64,000 nucleotides of DNA from Konateibacter massiliensis (GTDB taxonomy: Bacteria > Bacillota > Clostridia > Lachnospirales > Lachnospiraceae), in the NCBI RefSeq assembly GCF_900184995.1, contig NZ_LT860098.1, positions 749,001-813,000 on the forward strand. The letters run 5' to 3'. Positions within the stretch are counted from its first letter, which is position 1. Every line of letters starts with the position of its first letter. A program made the translations under genes and the position numbers. Positions 46,198-55,225 of this stretch are shown here, in pieces. The notes beneath the pieces are model-generated. The model had not been told where the DNA came from and ran no database searches. It worked only from the letters and a program-made list of their open reading frames with translations.

Positions 46198-48486
46198 TTA
46201 GTCTCTATAGGTATTAATCAAGCATCCTTTTAAAATAATGTTTCTCTCATCATCTGTCAGCTCACCCATCCTCAGAGTGAATTCCTTCAGTGTGTCTCCC
46301 ACAACGAACGCCTTCATTTCCGTCTGCTTTTCCTCAACTGCTTTTTTGATATCCGGCACGAAGATATAATCACCATTCTTAAACGGAAGCTCCTCTTTAT
46401 CAATAATAAATGGAAGCATACCCCAGTTAATCAGATTGGAGCGGTATCTCTTTGTCGCATACTCATTGGCAATATTCGCCCAGCCACCGAGCACTCTCTG
46501 ACATGATGCAGCCTGTTCACGAGCGGAACCGTCTCCCGGCTTCACTGCAAAAATCGTACTTCCGATTCCTGTATTTTCATTATTTACAGAAGCGTATTTC
46601 TCTTTGATTGTCTTAAATACAGGTTTCAGCTCGGATAATGCTTCCTCCGGTGCCTGTCCTGCTCTTCTTGCATTCTCTGCCTGATGCACTTCCTTTGCTC
46701 TTCCTACATATTCCGGATCTTTTCTGGAAAGCGTAAACTCTGCCAGTCCAATCGGGTTAGAGCGGTATGAGGAGGTCTCTCCGGACGGAATTAATTCGTC
46801 CGTTGTCGTAACAGGATCATGAATCTCAGATACAACCTTAATCAGCATATTGTCAGTAAGATTTGACATTTCAGGCCAATCCTTAATATTTGGACCAAAC
46901 TTAATCTCAACGCTTGGGTCTGCAACTCCCTTGCTGTCAAATACACGATTTTCATATATTGTCTTATCAAAGAAATATTTTGGATTTGTAAAATCAACAT
47001 CCATATCTGTTGCCGCTGTCAAATATCCCTTGTTTGCTGCCGTAGCCGCAATGGAACGAGCATCCATAAGTGCAACTGAAGAAATTTGTCCGTTCTGCAG
47101 CTTAGAGCCTTCGCGGTTCGGGAAGTTTCTTGTTGAGTGTCTGATACTGAACGCATTGTTAGCCGGTGTATCGCCCGCGCCAAAGCAAGGTCCGCAGAAT
47201 GCTGTTTTCACAACTGCTCCTGCTGCCATCAGCTTCGCAACACTGCCGTTTTTCACAATTTCCATATAAATCGGAGTACTTGCCGGATATACACTCAATG
47301 TAAACTCATCCGATCCGATACTTGCGCCGTTTAAGATATCCGCCGCATCACAAATATTTTCAAAGCCGCCGCCTGCACAGCCTGCAATAATTCCCTGCTC
47401 TACATAAAGCTTTCCGTTTCTCACCTTGTCTCTCAGGCTGAAATTCACTGCTCCGCCAAGACTTACAAGTGCCTTCTTCTCACAGTCTGCAAGGATATCC
47501 ATCAGGTTGGCATTCAACTCCTCAATGGTGTAGGTATTGCTCGGGTGGAACGGCATAGCAATCATCGGCTTTACCTTGCTTAAATCCACATAAATCATAC
47601 CGTCATAGTAAGCAACCTTGTCCGTATTCAGCTCCTCATAGTCTTCTTTTCTTCCGTGAATTTCATAGAACTCTTTTATTGTGTCATCTGTCTTCCAAAT
47701 CGAGGAGAGACAGGTGGTCTCTGTTGTCATTACGTCAACACCCATTCTAAAATCAGCGCTTAAGTTCGCCACTCCGTCTCCGATAAATTCCATTACCTTA
47801 TTGTTTACATAGCCATTTGCAAACACTTCACCGATGATAGCAAGGGCAACGTCCTGAGGTCCTACGCCCTTCTGCGGCTTTCCGGTAAGATAAACGCCCA
47901 CTACCTTCGGCATATTAATATCGTAGGTTTTGGACAAAAGCTGCTTAACAAGCTCCGGTCCTCCTTCTCCGATTGCCATTGTTCCAAGCGCTCCATATCT
48001 GGTATGGCTGTCGGAGCCAAGAATCATCTTGCCGCCGCCTGCAAGCATTTCACGCGCATACTGATGAATAACCGCCTGGTGAGGAGGAACATAGACACCA
48101 CCGTACTTTTTCGCACTGGTCAGTCCAAATATATGATCATCTTCATTGATTGTTCCGCCTACTGCACAAAGGCTGTTGTGGCAGTTGGTCAGTATGTAAG
48201 GAATCGGAAATTTCTCCAGTCCTGACGCTCTTGCTGTCTGTATAATTCCTACAAAGGTAATATCATGGGAGGTCAGCTTGTCAAATTTCAGCTTTAACTT
48301 CTCCATGCTTCCGGATGTATTATGTCTTTCTAATATACGATATGCAATTGTTCCTTTTGCTGCTTCTTCCTTGGAAGGAACCGCAGAACCCAGCTTACTG
48401 CTTAATGCTGCGCTTGCTTGCTCATTGTCTTCAATAATTTCAGTGCCATTTAATAAATATGCACCGTTTTTGTATAATTGTACCAT
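46198..48486 (-). CDS. Aconitase-family hydratase (YbhJ-like)
   Basis: 762 residues. Aconitase-fold landmarks: [20 protein letters not shown], the cluster-ligand candidate [11 protein letters not shown] and [13 protein letters not shown] near the swivelling domain. The usual SCTNG-type first ligand loop reads [12 protein letters not shown], as in the YbhJ branch of the superfamily, so the substrate may not be citrate. It binds a [4Fe-4S] cluster and dehydrates or rehydrates a hydroxy acid. It is a single-gene unit with its own promoter and terminator. TTTCCTCCTC on the plus strand (GAGGAGGAAA on its own) precedes the start. Confidence 0.82.
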   Translation of the reverse strand: MVQLYKNGAYLLNGTEIIEDNEQASAALSSKLGSAVPSKEEAAKGTIAYRILERHNTSGSMEKLKLKFDKLTSHDITFVGIIQTARASGLEKFPIPYILTNCHNSLCAVGGTINEDDHIFGLTSAKKYGGVYVPPHQAVIHQYAREMLAGGGKMILGSDSHTRYGALGTMAIGEGGPELVKQLLSKTYDINMPKVVGVYLTGKPQKGVGPQDVALAIIGEVFANGYVNNKVMEFIGDGVANLSADFRMGVDVMTTETTCLSSIWKTDDTIKEFYEIHGRKEDYEELNTDKVAYYDGMIYVDLSKVKPMIAMPFHPSNTYTIEELNANLMDILADCEKKALVSLGGAVNFSLRDKVRNGKLYVEQGIIAGCAGGGFENICDAADILNGASIGSDEFTLSVYPASTPIYMEIVKNGSVAKLMAAGAVVKTAFCGPCFGAGDTPANNAFSIRHSTRNFPNREGSKLQNGQISSVALMDARSIAATAANKGYLTAATDMDVDFTNPKYFFDKTIYENRVFDSKGVADPSVEIKFGPNIKDWPEMSNLTDNMLIKVVSEIHDPVTTTDELIPSGETSSYRSNPIGLAEFTLSRKDPEYVGRAKEVHQAENARRAGQAPEEALSELKPVFKTIKEKYASVNNENTGIGSTIFAVKPGDGSAREQAASCQRVLGGWANIANEYATKRYRSNLINWGMLPFIIDKEELPFKNGDYIFVPDIKKAVEEKQTEMKAFVVGDTLKEFTLRMGELTDDERNIILKGCLINTYRD

Positions 48487-48931
48487 TCTGTTTCCTCCTC
48501 TTTCTAAAAATCGTACTAGAAAATATTATAAAGGTATCTGATTGTAAAGTAAAGTGGTAACTTTTTATTTCAGTCACTTTGTGTTGTATTTCCGCCATGC
48601 TGCTTATAATTTAGTCGGCAAATCACATTTATAAAAGCACACACATCTACCGTCAAATTATGAATATCGGGTATCCTGCCGTAGAAATATTTATACAATT
48701 TTTGTTGTGTGGCTAAGCCCCCATATCCAATTACAGAAATATTTTCGAAGTCCTAAACCACATTGCAAAATACGATTGTTATATAACTATACCTTATTTC
48801 GTGAGTTTTTACAAATCAAACCTCTTATAATATGATTGATGATTAAAAAAGGCAAATAGTCAAAATACAATTTTGATATAAATATTGTTTGCAAACGCTC
48901 AATTATAGCTCTATGAATGGAGGTTGAATTT
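48487..48931. other. Non-coding stretch upstream of the hydratase
   Basis: 445 AT-rich bases holding the hydratase promoter (48525-48553), an isolated plus-strand TATAAT (48826-48831) and a palindrome GTTTGCAAAC just before the small ORF. Nothing else is recognised. Confidence 0.5.
48525..48553 (-). promoter_or_regulatory. Promoter of the aconitase-family gene
   Basis: Minus-strand TTTACT (48548-48553), 17 bases, TATAAT (48525-48530). Confidence 0.75.
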
Positions 48932-49084
48932 GTGATAGCTTTACTTATTTTGGAAGTTTTGCTGCTAATTGCTGCATGCTTCTTTATTCCAAAGGTGGTT
49001 TATTCCCCTAAGACACATGAATTTGCAAAGACTCAGTATAATAAATTTCTTCACAATCTGTATGGGGATGAGCATGAAGATTAA
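48932..49084 (+). CDS. Small single-span membrane protein, 50 residues
   Basis: The GTG start at 48932 lies eight bases after GGAGG. The product begins (M)IALLILEVLLLIAACFFIP, a single hydrophobic helix, followed by a charged tail ending HNLYGDEHED. No family is recognised. It is convergent with the acyltransferase gene, which ends 14 bases away. The good ribosome site and amphipathic tail favour a real gene, but length alone gives weak support. Confidence 0.5.
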   Translation: MIALLILEVLLLIAACFFIPKVVYSPKTHEFAKTQYNKFLHNLYGDEHED

Positions 49085-49098
49085 ACAAGTCTATATAT

Positions 49099-50190
49099 TC
49101 ATAACCGTTGTTTCATATGATTCCATACCCAAGTGAAAAACATACAGACAACAGCAATTAATACGCCGATTGGAATAACCCAATAAACTGTAAGATTTCC
49201 AAGCCCTAAGATTTCCTTTATCGCTATACTATAGGTGATTAAAAGCCACTGCATAATATAGATGGTATTCAGATTTGCCGATATATATTTCACGGTATTT
49301 TGTATTCTTCCTTCAATCAAACAGGAAAAATAATAGTATACAGATATGGAAACACCTATGATACTTGCAATCCATAGGGTGCTGATGAAGTTCTGCTGAT
49401 AATAGGAATCTCGTGCACCCACAAAATAGCATCTGACATCAATTCCCAACGCAACGCTTCCCGCTGTAACACTGATTAATGCCACAACACTAAGCCACAG
49501 CACTCTGCTATAAAAATTATGTTTATCACTAACCCGCCGAAGCAGATAAGCAAAGCAGATTCCCATAACCGGATATATAAGCCACAGCGTTGCAGGAAAT
49601 GCGATATAGTGATTTGTATAGAACATCAGTCCCAAAACATACTGTAATACTTTAGGAACAGAATCAAAGGAGCCTATAAAAAGTGTTCCAAACACCTGAA
49701 AAACAAGAGCTGCACACAGCAGCATCCAAGGCTTTAAGGATAATTGCTTCATCAGCGCCACAAGCAGAAATGCCATTCCTGCAAACTGCAATATATCTAT
49801 GGTTCCGATGGTATCGATTAACGCCTTTTGATAGTCTGTTTCCAATTCCATTCCCTTTGCAATTATCATGAGCAAGGTTTCTCTAAAAAAGTTTAACGCA
49901 TATCCCATCAGAATTAGCTTAACACCACGACTGGCAAATTCCTTTGGAGAATCATGCTTTGTATATACCATTCCTACTCCCATGGCAAACATGAAAATCG
50001 GTGCAGCCATGGGCGCCCCAAAAAATTTAATAACCAAATGTAAAAAGCTTTGCGGCATGATACTGCTGTCCAATACACTCATATTGTCGCAGACATGAAC
50101 AATGACCATAAAAAAGATTGCAAGAGTCTTTGCCACATCAAATTCAAACTGTCTTCCGGTATTTACTTCTTCTTTTACTAATATCGACAT
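49099..50190 (-). CDS. Multi-span membrane acyltransferase-family protein
   Basis: 363 residues with about ten membrane helices. The N-terminal RQFEFDVAKTLAIFFMVIVHVCDN (Asp and His in the first helix) resembles acyltransferase-3/HGSNAT-like proteins that acylate sugars or surface glycans across the membrane. The start is ATG 50190; its ribosome site (GAGG) lies in the last codons of the upstream GNAT gene. The two genes form an operon with a MerR-type promoter. The substrate is unknown. Confidence 0.75.
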   Translation of the reverse strand: MSILVKEEVNTGRQFEFDVAKTLAIFFMVIVHVCDNMSVLDSSIMPQSFLHLVIKFFGAPMAAPIFMFAMGVGMVYTKHDSPKEFASRGVKLILMGYALNFFRETLLMIIAKGMELETDYQKALIDTIGTIDILQFAGMAFLLVALMKQLSLKPWMLLCAALVFQVFGTLFIGSFDSVPKVLQYVLGLMFYTNHYIAFPATLWLIYPVMGICFAYLLRRVSDKHNFYSRVLWLSVVALISVTAGSVALGIDVRCYFVGARDSYYQQNFISTLWIASIIGVSISVYYYFSCLIEGRIQNTVKYISANLNTIYIMQWLLITYSIAIKEILGLGNLTVYWVIPIGVLIAVVCMFFTWVWNHMKQRL

Positions 50191-50191
50191 C

Positions 50192-50821
50192 TTATTTAAC
50201 CTCATTTTCACCTACCATTTGCTTGCTAAACAAAAAGCATGTCAACGGAACTTCTTTTCCAAGCTGCAGCATGATATCCTGACTTTCAACTTGTTCAAAT
50301 CCACGATGCTCATAAAAATGATAGGTGCAGTTGGTGTCTGTGAATAGATATAACAACTTGCCAGCCTCCCGTTGTTCCAGTTCTTTCATCATGTAAGAAC
50401 CTATGCCTTTCCCCTGCATATTAGGATCTGCAACCACAAAACATATTTCACCGTCAGGATTTGCCCTCTTCTTATAATTTTGAAGCATTTTCCTGTTTGC
50501 ATCCTTATAAGAAAAATCCTTGTCTCTTAATATGACTTTCATAATGAGCTCCATGGTTTTTACATAGAGCCCTTTCCAAATGGATCGATACCTTTTAGGT
50601 TCTTCCCTCACATCAGCCAATACTAATCCAACAAGTTTTCCCTCCATGTAAGCCGCTATCATTTGTGTTGCTCTTTGCATTTCCATATACAAGAAGTATT
50701 TTCCGTACATATAGAGTTCCTTTTCATTTTCCATGTATCGGTTGAAGTTCATCCCCTTTACGGCGAATTCGATTGCCTTATCATAATCTTTTCTTTCTAG
50801 TTCTTTTAATTCAATCCGCAT
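50192..50821 (-). CDS. GNAT-family N-acetyltransferase
   Basis: 209 residues. The GNAT core shows the acetyl-CoA motif VVADPNMQGKGIGSYMMKELEQ and the terminal FYEHRGFEQVESQDI. The start is ATG 50821, with AAGGGAGATGAAAAT upstream; a longer frame starts in the promoter and is unlikely. The acceptor substrate cannot be told. It is the first gene of the MerR-controlled operon, which hints at a stress- or drug-linked modification. Confidence 0.88.
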   Translation of the reverse strand: MRIELKELERKDYDKAIEFAVKGMNFNRYMENEKELYMYGKYFLYMEMQRATQMIAAYMEGKLVGLVLADVREEPKRYRSIWKGLYVKTMELIMKVILRDKDFSYKDANRKMLQNYKKRANPDGEICFVVADPNMQGKGIGSYMMKELEQREAGKLLYLFTDTNCTYHFYEHRGFEQVESQDIMLQLGKEVPLTCFLFSKQMVGENEVK

Positions 50822-50854
50822 ATTTTCATCTCCCTTGTTTTGGTGTATAATCGA

Positions 50855-50885
50855 ATCATAATGTATCACGTTACGTGACTGTCAA
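50855..50885 (-). promoter_or_regulatory. MerR-type promoter with 19-bp spacer
   Basis: Minus-strand TTGACA (50880-50885), 19 bases, TATGAT (50855-50860). The spacer is centred on the palindrome TCACGT-T-ACGTGA (50866-50878). An overlong spacer with a central dyad is the hallmark of MerR-activated promoters. Confidence 0.85.
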
Positions 50886-50923
50886 TCAAAAAAATTATGA
50901 AATGCAAAACCAAGGAGAATAAT

Positions 50924-51736
50924 ATGCAGGACAATCTACTTCTGACAACAGGTCAGATGGCAAAACTACACAAAACAACAAAACGTTTGTTACAATACTA
51001 CGATGAAATCGGTCTTTTTTCTCCGGCTATCAAAGGTGAAAATGAATACCGCTATTACTCATATGAGCAAAGTCCGGAATTGGAAATCATCCTTTCCTTG
51101 AGTGAGCTTGGAATGAAGTTAAGTGAAATCAAGAATTATCTTACTTCACGTTCTCCTGAAAATTTATGCTCTCTTCTTAGAGAAAAACAAAAACTTCTCA
51201 GAGAAAATCTTAAGAACTTTCAACTGATAGACCAAATGCTTTCAAACCATATAAATAACGTGGAAAAATCCTTTCAAATTCCTTTTAACTCAACATATAA
51301 GGAATATCAGCAGGAAGAACATCTGCTTGCTACACCTGAGACAACAGAAGATTCCATAGAAACAATTTATAAGACTATTTCAGGAACCCTCATTAATACC
51401 GATGAGCGCCATCTATATTGTCATATATATGGCTCTATCCTTCCACAGTCCTCCTGGCAAAATCACGATTACACAACATACAATCGCTATTATTTCAAAA
51501 CGGTAGCGCCATCCGTTGGAATGCCCTTATTAAAAAAGCCAGCGGGCAATTATCTTTGCATCAACTGGCTTGGGAACTGGGACACGCTTAAAAATGCTTA
51601 TTCTATTTTAATAAAGTATGCCGAGGATAATGACATAGCATTAACAGGGGATGCCTATGAGGATACTATCCTTGACGGTTTTTCTGTGCAAAATGAGAAT
51701 GAATATGTCACCAAAGTCATGATTCAGATTGCATGA
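50924..51736 (+). CDS. MerR-family regulator with effector-binding domain
   Basis: 270 residues. The N-terminal winged helix is LLTTGQMAKLHKTTKRLLQYYDEIGLFSP and YYSYEQSPELEIILSLSELGM, followed by a coiled-coil dimer helix. The C-terminal roughly 160 residues resemble a GyrI/BltR-type effector domain. The start is ATG 50924 (AAGGAGAATAAT upstream). It is divergent from the GNAT/acyltransferase operon and very likely controls it through the 19-bp promoter. Confidence 0.9.
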   Translation: MQDNLLLTTGQMAKLHKTTKRLLQYYDEIGLFSPAIKGENEYRYYSYEQSPELEIILSLSELGMKLSEIKNYLTSRSPENLCSLLREKQKLLRENLKNFQLIDQMLSNHINNVEKSFQIPFNSTYKEYQQEEHLLATPETTEDSIETIYKTISGTLINTDERHLYCHIYGSILPQSSWQNHDYTTYNRYYFKTVAPSVGMPLLKKPAGNYLCINWLGNWDTLKNAYSILIKYAEDNDIALTGDAYEDTILDGFSVQNENEYVTKVMIQIA

Positions 51737-51752
51737 ATCTCTCTAAAACATG

Positions 51753-51790
51753 AAAACGAATGACAAACAATAATGCCACTCGTTTTGTTT
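51753..51790 (+). terminator. Weak terminator after the MerR gene
   Basis: AAAACGA / TCGTTTT stem with a 20-base loop, followed by GTTTAAC. Confidence 0.4.
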
Positions 51791-51871
51791 AACATATTAT
51801 ATATTATTATCCTTCATCTACAATTAGCATTGTTAACACGTCTGCAAGAATTCTCATAGAGGCCTCTACTA

Positions 51872-52375
51872 TTACTTTATTCGATTTTTAAACCAATTGT
51901 TTGTTTCATCGACTGTATCTTGTGTAAGAATATTATTATAAACTTCACTATGCAGCCATTCTAAGGTTTTCGTACTTAAGTACTTTTTCATTTCCTGCTC
52001 TGCTTCTAGCATTACAACACTTATCAAACAAGGACATTTTGTATGCGATTCCGGCAAATTATTCTTATCTAATAGTATATTATTTTGCCTAATTTCTGCA
52101 CACTGAAAAAATGGCTCATTTCCCTCGACTGCCTCAACGATATCCCAAAATGTTATTTCGTTTGCTTCACGTGCAAGTTCATATCCACCTTTTGCACCTG
52201 GCACTGATTTTACAATTCCAGACTTGCCTAACTTTGTATATACTTTAGACAAATATGTTTCTGATACTCCTTGAAATGCTGCCAAATCTTTAATACCGAT
52301 TGATTTCCCCTCTTCGATATTAACCATATATAACAAACAATGGATCGCGTATTCTACTCCAACCGAAAACTTCAT
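51872..52375 (-). CDS. Rrf2-family transcriptional regulator
   Basis: 167 residues. The winged helix is MKFSVGVEYAIHCLLYMVN and VSETYLSKVYTKLGKSGIVKSVPGAKGGYELAR. Three cysteines (FFQCAEI and KCPCL) sit where IscR/NsrR-type members bind an Fe-S cluster, so redox, iron or nitric-oxide sensing is plausible. It is divergent from the PNPOx-type flavoprotein and probably regulates it. The C-terminal tail is longer than usual. Confidence 0.9.
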   Translation of the reverse strand: MKFSVGVEYAIHCLLYMVNIEEGKSIGIKDLAAFQGVSETYLSKVYTKLGKSGIVKSVPGAKGGYELAREANEITFWDIVEAVEGNEPFFQCAEIRQNNILLDKNNLPESHTKCPCLISVVMLEAEQEMKKYLSTKTLEWLHSEVYNNILTQDTVDETNNWFKNRIK

Positions 52376-52479
52376 TCTAACTCCTTCTAATGCTTGATTT
52401 ATCCTATTCTTATTCTACATATTATAATTAATTGAACTCTATCATATCATATTTTCTTTGTATTTTCCATTTATATGTA

Positions 52480-52508
52480 TTGACATTTCTATTTTTATAT
52501 TGTATTTT
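52480..52508 (+). promoter_or_regulatory. Promoter of the PNPOx-type gene
   Basis: TTGACA (52480-52485), 17 bases, TATTTT (52503-52508), leaving a leader of about 95 bases. It is the likely target of the Rrf2 regulator. Confidence 0.65.
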
Positions 52509-52611
52509 AATTACAGACACATTTTATCCGCGATAGTATTTATCTGAATTCCAAAAGATGTGTGATATAGAAATATAGTAAATAATCTAATAAAAAGGAT
52601 GGTATTTTAAA

Positions 52612-52986
52612 ATGTTAACAGAAAAATTATATGAAGTTTTAAATCACGAAGGTGTTGTTTCTATTGTTTCTTGGGGAAATGACGAACCACATGTAACAAA
52701 TACATGGAATTCCTACTTAGTTGTTACTGAAGATGAAAGAATTCTAATTCCTGCTGCAGGACTTCGTAGTACAGAAGCTGATGTTACTGTAAACAATAAA
52801 GTTAAAGTAACATTGGGCAGTAGAGAAGTTATAGGATTCAACGACTACCAAGGAACAGGTTTCTTACTTGAAGGAACTGCTAAATTCTTTGACTCCGGAA
52901 AAAACTTTGAAATGATGAATGCAAAATTCCCATTTGCAAACAGAGTTCTTGAAATCACTGTAAATTCTGCAAAACAATTATTATAA
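52612..52986 (+). CDS. Pyridoxamine 5'-phosphate oxidase-family flavoprotein
   Basis: 124 residues forming one FMN-binding split barrel (GVVSIVSWGNDEPHVTNTWNS, RILIPAAGLRSTEADV, GFLLEGTAKFF). Small proteins of this family bind FMN, F420 or haem and reduce diverse substrates; true pyridoxamine oxidases are longer, so that activity is unlikely. GGATGGTATTTTAAA precedes the start. Its divergence from a Cys-containing Rrf2 regulator suggests a role in redox or nitrosative stress. Confidence 0.85.
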   Translation: MLTEKLYEVLNHEGVVSIVSWGNDEPHVTNTWNSYLVVTEDERILIPAAGLRSTEADVTVNNKVKVTLGSREVIGFNDYQGTGFLLEGTAKFFDSGKNFEMMNAKFPFANRVLEITVNSAKQLL

Positions 52987-52994
52987 TGGGATTA

Positions 52995-53131
52995 AGGATT
53001 AGAGATATAAAAAGGGGGATGTCGCACTAGCTGTGATATGCTCCCCCATATAGGACAATAAAATGTAAAAGTCCTATATGGGGTATTTATCATGTCTACT
53101 TTAGAGGGATCATATCAAGTTCTCTAATCCT
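52995..53131. repeat. Nested inverted-repeat element, bidirectional terminator
   Basis: AGGATTAGAGA (52995-53005) pairs with TCTCTAATCCT (53121-53131). Inside, CCCCATATAGGAC (53044-53056) pairs perfectly with GTCCTATATGGGG (53071-53083), while GGGGGA (53014-53019) could instead pair with TCCCCC (53042-53047). Minus-strand T-runs after GGGGG-CCCCC suggest termination of the small gene at 53124-53291; plus-strand T-runs follow the outer stem. Confidence 0.7.
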
Positions 53132-53291
53132 CTTTTTTCTTCTTAAAATGATAATAAAAAGCAGTTGAAGCAATCATAACTGCAAAGACTATGTACATAT
53201 ATAAATTAGACATATTTAGTATCCGAATAATACCTACCAAAAGAATACAAATAATAATAAAAATATGCATGATATATGATTTGTTTTTCAT
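53124..53291 (-). CDS. Small two-span membrane protein, 55 residues
   Basis: ATG 53291 is preceded by GGAGGGGTAC. The product begins MKNKSYIMHIFIIICILLVG, has a second helix (YMYIVFAVMIASTAFYY) and ends in a basic tail HFKKKKED. No family is recognised. The strong ribosome site and two clean helices support a real gene. It lies just downstream of the resolvase remnant, and its stop codon lies in the outer arm of the nested inverted repeat. Confidence 0.6.
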   Translation of the reverse strand: MKNKSYIMHIFIIICILLVGIIRILNMSNLYMYIVFAVMIASTAFYYHFKKKKED

Positions 53292-53339
53292 GTACCCCTC
53301 CACAATAATATAACTTGTCTGATTTTATCATGCAGTCAA

Positions 53340-53631
53340 AAAGAATGCAACCCATAGCTATTTGGTTTACCAGTCTGACTTTTTTCTTTTCTAAACATTC
53401 TACAATTTCCATTAGGACCTTGACACTTCTGCTTAGTCAGAAAAAATCCAGTATGTAAATTTCATCACCCTCACGCACATACTCTATCATAAGTTGGAGT
53501 TGTTCCCTCTTGGTATCCTTACCCGATACCTTCTCCGTAAACCATTTGTCAATTTCATGTTTCTCTAATGCTTCAGTCTGTCTTTCCTCATTTTGCTCTA
53601 CTGTACTTACTCTCACATATCCTATTCTCAT
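53340..53631 (-). pseudogene. Serine recombinase (resolvase) remnant with in-frame nonsense codon
   Basis: ATG 53631 begins MRIGYVRVSTVEQNEERQTE, the N-terminal catalytic domain of resolvases with the active Ser in RVST. The frame reads to YILDFF and meets TGA (53437-53439), where relatives read DFSRLSRS; it then continues in the same frame as LSRSVKVLMEIVECLEKKKVRLV before homology ends. The stop is consistent with a single CGA-to-TGA change, and the C-terminal DNA-binding part is absent. A dead mobile-element gene. Confidence 0.8.
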
Positions 53632-53649
53632 ATGCCATCCGCCTTTCAA

Positions 53650-53952
53650 TAAATAAATTTCAGGCTTAAATCGCCATGTTAAAATAGGCTACACCCTTGT
53701 TATGCAATTCCTGCTATCTCTAATTTTGTAAAAATAGAATTATGTAGGATTGGGATTTGGCACTATTTTTTTCATGTAAATTTAAACTTACCTATATTCA
53801 TTTATTGGCAGGTTTTGTGGCATACCCTTGGTAACCAAAAAGTAGGACTAAAATGGTTACCGGCTATTGGGATTTGGTGGTTGCTTACGTTTTATAAAGG
53901 AATAGTACCTTACACCCCAAAATAAACAAAATATTGATGTTAGAATTTAAAT
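53650..53952. other. Non-coding stretch between resolvase remnant and IS3 element
   Basis: About 300 bases. It contains a 12-base direct repeat ATTGGGATTTGG (53749-53760 and 53866-53877) and an inverted repeat GGTAACC / GGTTACC near 53830-53861. No ORF; probably element debris. Confidence 0.5.
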
Positions 53953-54029
53953 AGTACAAGTCAAAATGAGAAATTCCAATATAAAAAATTATGGTACAAT
54001 ACTTGTACTGAATCATGGAGGGTCTCATT

Positions 54030-54314
54030 ATGCCGAAGAACTATGACAAACAATTTAAATTGGATTGCATCCAGTACTATCATGACCACAAGGAGCTTGG
54101 TTTGATTGGCTGTGCCAACAATCTTGGAATCAGCCACCAGTCTATATCAAGATGGCAAAGAGAATTTCGTGAGACAGGTGATCTCGAATCTAGAGGCTCT
54201 GGAAATTTCTCTTCGGATGAAGAAAAGGAGATTGCCCGTCTTAAGCGTGAATTGCGCGACACACAGGATGCACTTGATGTGTTAAAAAAAGCCATCGGCA
54301 TTCTGGGAAAATGA
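54030..54314 (+). CDS. IS3-family transposase OrfA
   Basis: 94 residues. The helix-turn-helix NLGISHQSISRWQREFRET is followed by a leucine-zipper-like helix (EKEIARLKRELRDTQDALDVLKKA), the normal OrfA layout for DNA binding and multimerisation. The start is ATG 54030, with GGAGGGTCTCATT upstream. The run of seven A (54284-54290) near the end is a typical -1 frameshift site that would fuse it to OrfB. Confidence 0.9.
   Translation: MPKNYDKQFKLDCIQYYHDHKELGLIGCANNLGISHQSISRWQREFRETGDLESRGSGNFSSDEEKEIARLKRELRDTQDALDVLKKAIGILGK
54284..54290 (+). other. Probable -1 ribosomal frameshift site
   Basis: Seven consecutive A in TTA-AAA-AAA of orfA. Slipping back one base enters the orfB frame, which is open from here through ATG 54311, giving the OrfAB transposase. 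Confidence 0.75.
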
Positions 54315-55225
54315 CGCAAGCCATTTACCTCGAAGTATCTGAGAAGACAGAAGCTTCCAAGAAAAACGGACGCCGTGTTTCTGTCTCCAGAGTGCTGCGA
54401 ATCTTAGGCGTTTCACGATCGGGATATTTCGCATTTTTAAGAAAAACTCCTTCAAATACACTCGTACGAAAGAAAACTATAAAGGCCAAAATAAGAGAGA
54501 TTTATGATGGCTCCAAACAAAACTATGGTGCTCCCAAAATCACCAAAGAGCTCAAAAAAAAGGGAGAAGTTATTGCAGAACGAACGGTTGGTACCTACAT
54601 GAAGGAAATGGGAATTAAAGCGCAATGGGTAAAACCATGGACAATCACTACAAAAGATTCTGATTTTAGTAACGAACTTCAAAATATCCTTGATGAACAA
54701 TTCAATCCTGACCGCCCTAACGCTGTTTGGTGCACCGATATCACTTATATTTGGACCGTAGACGGATTTGTCTATCTGACAAGCATTATGGATTTGTATT
54801 CCAGGAAAATCATTGCATGGACACTTTCAGAAACGTTAGAGGTTTCTTGTGTAATTGATGCCATAACCAAAGCAAAAGCACGTCGCAAAACAGATCTTCC
54901 GTTGATTATACACAGCGATCGCGGCTCTCAGTATGTTTCAAAAGCCTACAACGAAGCAACCGAAAATATGAAGCGTAGTTATTCAAAAAAGGCCTTCCCA
55001 TGGGATAATGCATGTATTGAATCATTTCATGCACTCATAAAACGGGAGTGGCTGAACCGATTTCATATCCTCGATTTCGACCAGGCTTATCGCCTCGTAT
55101 TTGAATATCTAGAGGCATTTTATAATACAAAACGTATCCACAGTCACTGTGATTATATGTCACCAAATGACTTTGAAAAACTATATGAGCAGAGCCAAGA
55201 TGGCCGCCTGCTTCTAGCAAGTTAA
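54311..55225 (+). CDS. IS3-family transposase OrfB (DDE integrase core)
   Basis: 304 residues. An N-terminal HTH_21 region (NYGAPKITKELKKKG, AERTVGTYMKEMGI) precedes an rve-type DDE domain: first Asp in WCTDITYIW, second in IIHSDRGSQYVS and Glu in DNACIESFHALIKRE. It cuts and joins the IS ends. It overlaps orfA by four bases in the -1 frame and is probably made mainly as the OrfAB fusion. Confidence 0.95.
   Translation: MTQAIYLEVSEKTEASKKNGRRVSVSRVLRILGVSRSGYFAFLRKTPSNTLVRKKTIKAKIREIYDGSKQNYGAPKITKELKKKGEVIAERTVGTYMKEMGIKAQWVKPWTITTKDSDFSNELQNILDEQFNPDRPNAVWCTDITYIWTVDGFVYLTSIMDLYSRKIIAWTLSETLEVSCVIDAITKAKARRKTDLPLIIHSDRGSQYVSKAYNEATENMKRSYSKKAFPWDNACIESFHALIKREWLNRFHILDFDQAYRLVFEYLEAFYNTKRIHSHCDYMSPNDFEKLYEQSQDGRLLLAS

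Noticed and set aside
46198-48486. Canonical citrate-cycle aconitase (acnA)
   Set aside because: Fold motifs match, but the usual SCTNG cluster-ligand loop is different and no citrate-cycle genes adjoin; called as an aconitase-family hydratase instead.
48890-48899. Catabolite-responsive element at GTTTGCAAAC
   Set aside because: It is a perfect 10-base palindrome but does not fit the longer cre consensus (TGWAANCGNTNWCA).
53206-53412. Separate 68-codon ORF after the resolvase fragment
   Set aside because: Its first residues are the in-frame continuation of the resolvase after a nonsense codon; the rest overlaps the small membrane gene at 53124-53291 in another frame.
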